DNA from: Chloroflexi bacterium HGW-Chloroflexi-6
GTDB taxonomy: Bacteria > Chloroflexota > Anaerolineae > Anaerolineales > Villigracilaceae
Assembly: GCA_002840685.1 (NCBI GenBank)
Contig: PHBU01000012.1
Coordinates: forward strand, 1 to 64,000
Reading direction: 5' to 3'
Length of the DNA: 64,000 nt
Both the position numbers and the translations under genes were made by a program. A model generated the notes under the pieces. That model was not told the DNA's origin. It made no database searches and was given only the letters and a program-made list of their open reading frames with translations. Positions 59,699-64,000 of the stretch are shown piece after piece; position 1 is the first letter of the stretch; each line of letters starts with the position of its first letter.

Positions 59699-61732
59699 TC
59701 ATGATCCACAAATAAGTTCAGTGAGCATTTTATAATCGTAACGAAACTCTGGCGGGTAATTCAGATCTTTTCCCAATGCGTTGCACAGGGGCATGCGCAT
59801 TTTTACACGATCCTTGATGCCCCTTATGTAGAGCGCCCTGGCTTCCTTGTATCTTCCGAGGTTAATGAAAGCTTCGATGAATGGAAAAAACTCTGACCTA
59901 TCTACCGGGTCAAAACCTAAGGAACTTGCTTCCTCATATAACTTGACTATCTCTTCCCAGTTGCCAGTTTGGCGGGCTAACGATGCTTTTTGGAAGTAGT
60001 AACACCAACCACGTTTTGGTTCAGAACCAAAAATTTGATAAGGCGGAATTGGGGATGCGCCGGAGGTAATAATCCGGTCGATATGGGAATATGCCCCAAC
60101 CTGTTGTGTTAACAGCGATTCGCTCTCCGAATAGATGGGTAGAGTGCCATCTATGACATGGATACATGATGCTGTTGTGGGGAAACTTATCAAGAGCAAA
60201 TTGTTATAGTCTGCATCTACTTTAACATCACGATCGAAACGTTTGTCAACGGTTCTTTTCAAAACATCATAGGCCGTATCTGAATTAAGTACTCGCGCTT
60301 GCAGAGCGGGTGCTTCAGCCAGAACTGGTCGATAGATTAGATTTACTGGACCCCAGGTCTCATAATCTTGCTGTATGCGGTACCCCTCGGGCAGATAGGC
60401 CATTACCACGGTGTCATCTTGTAAATCAGGTGCTCGCCAGGTAAGTTGCCACCAGGTTTGGCGCTGGTATTCCCACAGCCTTTGCCAATAATTGGCATTG
60501 AGCGCTTGAGTGGAAACCGAAATGCCAATCAAGCCAATCAAGATCAGCTTGCGAAAGTTTGGCCGAAGCATGAGCACAATTCCTGCAACGATCATCACCA
60601 CGCCGCCAATTGGATGCAACCCATAGCTTTTATAAGAATCGCCCAGATCTACCTCGCGCCCCGAGACGACAACCGGGAGAACAGCGCATATCACAATCAG
60701 GGTGCCAAGCAATAAGAAATCTTTGACTAGCAACGATGCTTTTTCTTCGGTCTCGTCAATCTCCCACCATTTTTTGAACAAGAACGAGTAAATCAATACG
60801 AACCCAATTACTATACTGGCGATTAGCAGCGCCGATGCGAGATTCGAGTATAACGCGTTAGCAAATAATTGATATGGCTGCACAAACCATGCAAAAATAG
60901 ATGTGTCCAGGGTATCTTTTACCGTTTCGATGATTAAACGGAGAGACATACTGCGTAAATTGCCAACGTAGTCGCTGACCAGCCTGCCCGCATCTGTGGC
61001 TTTTCTTGAGCTGTCAAAGATAAATAGACGCCAGTATAAAAATCCGGCCATAGCTAATGGATAAGGCCACCATTTTTTTAATATTTCTTTTAGCAAAGAT
61101 CGGATTTGTCTGAAGCCCTGTTGAAACAAGGCATAACCTAATAACACCAGTCGCATGCCCTCCAGACCGATCATATACTCATATATGAATAAATAATTTA
61201 CAGCCAAGATAAACGATAAAATCCCAAAAGTAAGCTTCCATTGTCTACTGTTTGATTTTAGAGTCTGGAGCATGAACGCAATCGAGAGCAGGGCTGTTCC
61301 AAAGCCGAATAGGTGGTTTTGTTTTGTGTTTGCGTTTGGCTGTGACAGGAAGCCAGGATAGATTACAAAAAGAATGGCCATTAGCGTTGTCATATATTTG
61401 TGCTCGGGCCATATCAAGCGCAGGATCCAAAAAAATGCAATTCCGCCAATAAAACGCCAAAGTAAGGCATATAAATGCCAGTTAAGGTAGCTTTCGCCAA
61501 GCAGGCGATAGACCAGGGAGTAGACAACGCCCATAAAAGGGCGATCGCTGCTGAACAACGTAATGATGCTCTCTGCACCGCGAGCCATGCCAGACCATAA
61601 TAGATACCAATCGTCGTGGTAGAAGCCCAATTTGGGGATGCTGCTGCCGTAAGTGACCAATGTGGTGACAAAAATCAGCAATATAGCAAGGCCGGTTTCA
61701 TTTTTAAATAATTTTTGAATGCGTTGCTTCAT
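59699..61732 (-). CDS. Large GT-C-like membrane protein, AT-rich
   Basis: A 677-residue protein with about 12 membrane helices in the first 450 residues and a soluble extracytoplasmic/TPR-like C-terminus (NWEEIVKLYEEASSLGFDPV; EAFINLGRYKEARALY). The first loop has LGFYHDDWYLL (about 36-46), an Asp pair as in GT-C enzymes. I infer a glycosyltransferase using lipid-linked donor, but no named family was recognised with certainty. Base composition is visibly richer in A/T than neighbours, suggesting separate acquisition. GGAG precedes the ATG. Confidence 0.75.
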   Translation of the reverse strand: MKQRIQKLFKNETGLAILLIFVTTLVTYGSSIPKLGFYHDDWYLLWSGMARGAESIITLFSSDRPFMGVVYSLVYRLLGESYLNWHLYALLWRFIGGIAFFWILRLIWPEHKYMTTLMAILFVIYPGFLSQPNANTKQNHLFGFGTALLSIAFMLQTLKSNSRQWKLTFGILSFILAVNYLFIYEYMIGLEGMRLVLLGYALFQQGFRQIRSLLKEILKKWWPYPLAMAGFLYWRLFIFDSSRKATDAGRLVSDYVGNLRSMSLRLIIETVKDTLDTSIFAWFVQPYQLFANALYSNLASALLIASIVIGFVLIYSFLFKKWWEIDETEEKASLLVKDFLLLGTLIVICAVLPVVVSGREVDLGDSYKSYGLHPIGGVVMIVAGIVLMLRPNFRKLILIGLIGISVSTQALNANYWQRLWEYQRQTWWQLTWRAPDLQDDTVVMAYLPEGYRIQQDYETWGPVNLIYRPVLAEAPALQARVLNSDTAYDVLKRTVDKRFDRDVKVDADYNNLLLISFPTTASCIHVIDGTLPIYSESESLLTQQVGAYSHIDRIITSGASPIPPYQIFGSEPKRGWCYYFQKASLARQTGNWEEIVKLYEEASSLGFDPVDRSEFFPFIEAFINLGRYKEARALYIRGIKDRVKMRMPLCNALGKDLNYPPEFRYDYKMLTELICGS

Positions 61733-61809
61733 TCGTTGTCTCCATCAAAACTTTCAGTAAAAAATGCCCAAAAAGAAATAGCCTTACTGACGGTCTTGTT
61801 TTTTTGCTG

Positions 61810-62484
61810 TTAGGCTAATCCCAGTCGTCGACGCATGAGCAGATCGGCGATCTCGAAATCGGCTTCTTCGTCGATGTCGACCGCTTCCAAGCGTGGGATT
61901 TCAATCATCAACGGGCGCTCGCCCAGGCGATTGCGGCGTGCAAGCAAGTTTTGGCGGGTGAACAGATAAAAGCAGGAGTTTTCTTCGTAAAGAGGCGGTA
62001 AATCCTGGGTTTGAAGCAGGATGGCCGGGTTGTGGTTGATCGGGCGCGTGAGCGAATCCCACAGGCGGGTTTGCAATCGGGTGACGGAAAACATCGAATC
62101 GAAAGCAGGGTATTTGGCCAGAAATCCGGCGATCGCCGCCGAAACGGTTTCCGCTTTCAGGAGCGGATTGGTGCTGTGGGTTTGCAGGTAGAAATCCGCT
62201 TCGATCTGGGCCGTATCGTGCGCCAAAATCTCGTTCATCGGGATTTCGGGCGCGCGCAAATGTTCGGGGCGTTCGATGAGTTTTACCTGTGGAAAATCCT
62301 GCCGCAACCCAGCCATTACTGGCTCTGAGTCGGTATCAACCATAATCGATGTGATTTCAGGCACTGCCATCAGCGTTTCGATGATGTGCCGGTAGAGCGG
62401 TTTTCCGGCCAGTGGGCGGTAGTTTTTACCGGGTACTCGCTGAGAGTTGTGACGCATGGGAACCAGGGCGGCAATTGTAGGCAT
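61810..62484 (-). CDS. CMP-sugar synthetase (acylneuraminate cytidylyltransferase family)
   Basis: A 224-residue cytidylyltransferase of the NeuA/KdsB fold that activates a nonulosonic or similar acid sugar with CTP. N-terminal AALVPMRHNSQRVPGKNYRPLAG is the CTP-binding loop (a variant of the R-X-GS-K-x-x-x-KN motif), then YRHIIETL, VDTDSE, LQTHSTNPLL and DIDEEADFEIA. Closest activity is CMP-pseudaminic/legionaminic/neuraminic acid or CMP-Kdo synthesis; which cannot be told. Biosynthetic genes for the acid sugar are not in view. Confidence 0.88.
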   Translation of the reverse strand: MPTIAALVPMRHNSQRVPGKNYRPLAGKPLYRHIIETLMAVPEITSIMVDTDSEPVMAGLRQDFPQVKLIERPEHLRAPEIPMNEILAHDTAQIEADFYLQTHSTNPLLKAETVSAAIAGFLAKYPAFDSMFSVTRLQTRLWDSLTRPINHNPAILLQTQDLPPLYEENSCFYLFTRQNLLARRNRLGERPLMIEIPRLEAVDIDEEADFEIADLLMRRRLGLA

Positions 62485-62512
62485 ATAAACCTTTTGAAAT
62501 AGGAACTAACTT

Positions 62513-63448
62513 TCACTCATTATATCGAATCGGTTCGATCTCGCGCTTTTGGGGGACATCTGCTTCCATCCCGCGCGGATAATAGAAGGTCTGGCGCAGG
62601 TTCCAGGTCCACTCGGCGGACTGGCGGTAGCCCTGATAGGTGCCCCAGAATTGGTTGAAGCGAAACCAGAAAATTTCAGCCAAATACTGGAACATCACAC
62701 GCTCGCGGGCAGAATGGTAGAGATCGTTGGCAATGTTACTGATCGTCATGCGGACGAAATCGTAAGCGTTGAAGTGCGCTTCGGGGTAGATCTGTTTGAA
62801 AGCCATTGCTTCGCGCCGGTAACGGTTGCGGACCCCTGCCGGCGTTTCATCATGGAGATGGATGATTTCAGCATCGGCAACGTAGGCAATTCCACCGCCC
62901 AGGCTTTGCAATCCTTTGGCCCAGGCCAGGTCTTCCAGGCCGGTCAGAGTCTCATCGTAAGGGGTTTTCTGCCACAGTGAGCGGCGAATGGCAGCGTTGG
63001 CGTTGTTGCAAAATGGGTGGCTTTGATGCGAATCTGACAGATCAGGGAACCAGCGCGCGAAAATCTGGTGTTCGGAATATTTGCTGGTTTCTGCCCCGCG
63101 CTGTTTGCCGTAAGTTAACCCAACTGAGGCCTCTGCAAAGGGTTCGAGCAAACGCTCCAGCCAATCAGGATAAACCGGGTATACGTGGGCCGAGGCAATC
63201 GCGACCAGCTCACGGGTGGCGGCGGCGACCCCCAGGTTGAGTGAACGCCCAAACGTAAAGTCCGCTGGCGCGATGTGAACGATCTTTGCCCCGAATGACT
63301 CAGCGATTTTGACGGTGTTGTCCGTCGAGCCGGAATCGACCAGAATGATCTCAACATCCTGCAAAGTCTGCTGGCGCACGCCCTCGAGCAGGCGCGGCAG
63401 ATGGCGGGCTTCGTTAAAAGCGCGGATAACAAGCGAGCAGGTCATCAT
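62513..63448 (-). CDS. Glycosyltransferase family 2
   Basis: A 311-residue GT2 enzyme, rhamnosyltransferase-like. CSLVIRAFNEARHLPRLLEG begins the GT-A domain, then VDSGSTDNTVKIAESFGAK, the SAHVYPVYPDWLERLL acceptor segment (landmark HVYP, in place of a canonical DXD) and ETLTGLEDLAWAKGL. No membrane anchor in the core. Two adjacent ATGs (63448, 63445) are possible starts; the gene overlaps the upstream capsule-type gene by 4 bp. Confidence 0.9.
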   Translation of the reverse strand: MMTCSLVIRAFNEARHLPRLLEGVRQQTLQDVEIILVDSGSTDNTVKIAESFGAKIVHIAPADFTFGRSLNLGVAAATRELVAIASAHVYPVYPDWLERLLEPFAEASVGLTYGKQRGAETSKYSEHQIFARWFPDLSDSHQSHPFCNNANAAIRRSLWQKTPYDETLTGLEDLAWAKGLQSLGGGIAYVADAEIIHLHDETPAGVRNRYRREAMAFKQIYPEAHFNAYDFVRMTISNIANDLYHSARERVMFQYLAEIFWFRFNQFWGTYQGYRQSAEWTWNLRQTFYYPRGMEADVPQKREIEPIRYNE

Positions 63449-64000
63449 TCTTCCAAAAGGAAGTCCCCGCCCTCGAGCAGGCCTTTGGTGACGGTCTGAA
63501 TGGCGGGCGAGTTGGGCAACTGCTGCGGGTTGAAGAGCTTCAGACGGGCATTTACCGGCAGGATGCCGCGCTCGAGAAATTCGTCAAACGGCAACGAAGT
63601 GCGGAACAACTGGTAGTACAGAAAGCGGCGCGAGTGACGGCGAAACTCGAGGGGAATGTCGATTTTGTCGGTTTTTAGAAAATTTTCCAGTGTGATGCGG
63701 TATGCATCAACCGATTGCGGGAAAAAGACGGTCTGGTACTGTGTAAAGCGCGCTTTGCCGGCGCACAAAACCGCCGCACCCATGATCGAAGCCTCCAACC
63801 CGATGGTCGAGTTGTAGATTAAGACAAACTTCGAGCGCTGGATCAACTCGTAGGAACTCAGGAACTCATCGGGCGCGACAAAGATCACGTTTTGAGCATT
63901 CGTTGCCTGGCGGCTCTCGACCCAGGCGGCCACACTCTCCTGGCTTTCTTTGCCAACCCGCATTTCGTCGGGGTGGGCGCGGATCACGAACAGGGTTTCG
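63445..64000 (-). CDS. Capsule-polysaccharide-type protein, truncated by window edge
   Basis: The 3' part (about 185 codons) of a gene that continues beyond the window. The frame is open to the edge (ETLFVIRAHPDEMR), so the GTG at 63987 is not the start. IRAHPDE, EFLSSYELIQRSKFVLIYNSTIGLEASIMG and the later AGKARFTQYQT are typical of capsule polysaccharide biosynthesis/export (KpsC/KpsS-like, GT-B-like) proteins. The last 4 bp overlap the GT2 gene. The N-terminal part cannot be seen. Confidence 0.72.
   Translation of the reverse strand, partial: ETLFVIRAHPDEMRVGKESQESVAAWVESRQATNAQNVIFVAPDEFLSSYELIQRSKFVLIYNSTIGLEASIMGAAVLCAGKARFTQYQTVFFPQSVDAYRITLENFLKTDKIDIPLEFRRHSRRFLYYQLFRTSLPFDEFLERGILPVNARLKLFNPQQLPNSPAIQTVTKGLLEGGDFLLEE

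Overview
The window reads as one contig of a Chloroflexota bacterium, most likely class Anaerolineae. This is inferred from protein style, not from a marker gene. Pointers are several lipoproteins with threonine/proline-rich linkers, a lipoprotein with an NBR1-type Ig domain, an actinobacterial-type inositol-1-phosphate synthase, a T-box leader, and a CdaA/CdaR c-di-AMP module. Base composition is fairly GC-rich, apart from an AT-richer patch near 59.7-61.8 kb. I found no rRNA, tRNA, CRISPR array, transposase or integrase.

Region by region. 0-6.4 kb: aldo/keto reductase, cold-shock protein with a structured leader, a sugar-type MFS transporter behind a promoter with two LacI/CRE-like operators, queG with an upstream lipoprotein gene, a receiver-only response regulator and a GT4 glycosyltransferase. 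6.4-12.5 kb: M32 carboxypeptidase, then an apparent T-box-controlled unit (alpha/beta hydrolase, DinB-like protein, valS). 12.5-24.5 kb: a histidine kinase that lacks its phospho-acceptor histidine, a LysM surface protein, HIT protein, polysaccharide deacetylase lipoprotein, inositol-phosphate synthase, and a coupled run of GAF histidine kinase, PfkB kinase, M20 peptidase, AspT-type transporter and geranylgeranyl-reductase-like flavoprotein. 24.5-32.8 kb: the cdaA-cdaR-der operon, a coaE with an extra C-terminal domain, purA, an SDR-type threonine-dehydrogenase-like protein and a lipoprotein.

The most unusual part is 32.9-43.3 kb. It is a six-gene minus-strand operon: a cytosolic C39-like cysteine peptidase with SH3b repeats; a CHAT protease fused to a SIR2-like NADase; a membrane-anchored STAND NTPase with about 14 WD40 blades; a clan CD (caspase/gingipain-like) peptidase; and two small unknown proteins. 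The last small protein is a stand-alone copy of the C-terminal domain of the clan CD peptidase. A perfect 18-bp inverted repeat overlaps the likely -10 box. I interpret it as a candidate NTP-dependent conflict or programmed-death system: STAND/WD40 as sensor and switch, CHAT, clan CD and C39 as proteolytic effectors, SIR2 as NAD+-depleting effector.

43.4-48.6 kb holds a DEAD-box RNA helicase with a long attenuator-like leader, RdgB, a hydrolase and a NarX-type histidine kinase. From 48.65 kb to the right edge lies a surface-glycan cluster (sulfotransferase, O-antigen-ligase/Wzy-like and Wzz-like proteins, several GT2 and GT-C enzymes, DUF115 protein, CMP-sugar synthetase, capsule-type protein cut by the edge). 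It is interrupted by one plus-strand MNT/HEPN type VII toxin-antitoxin pair.
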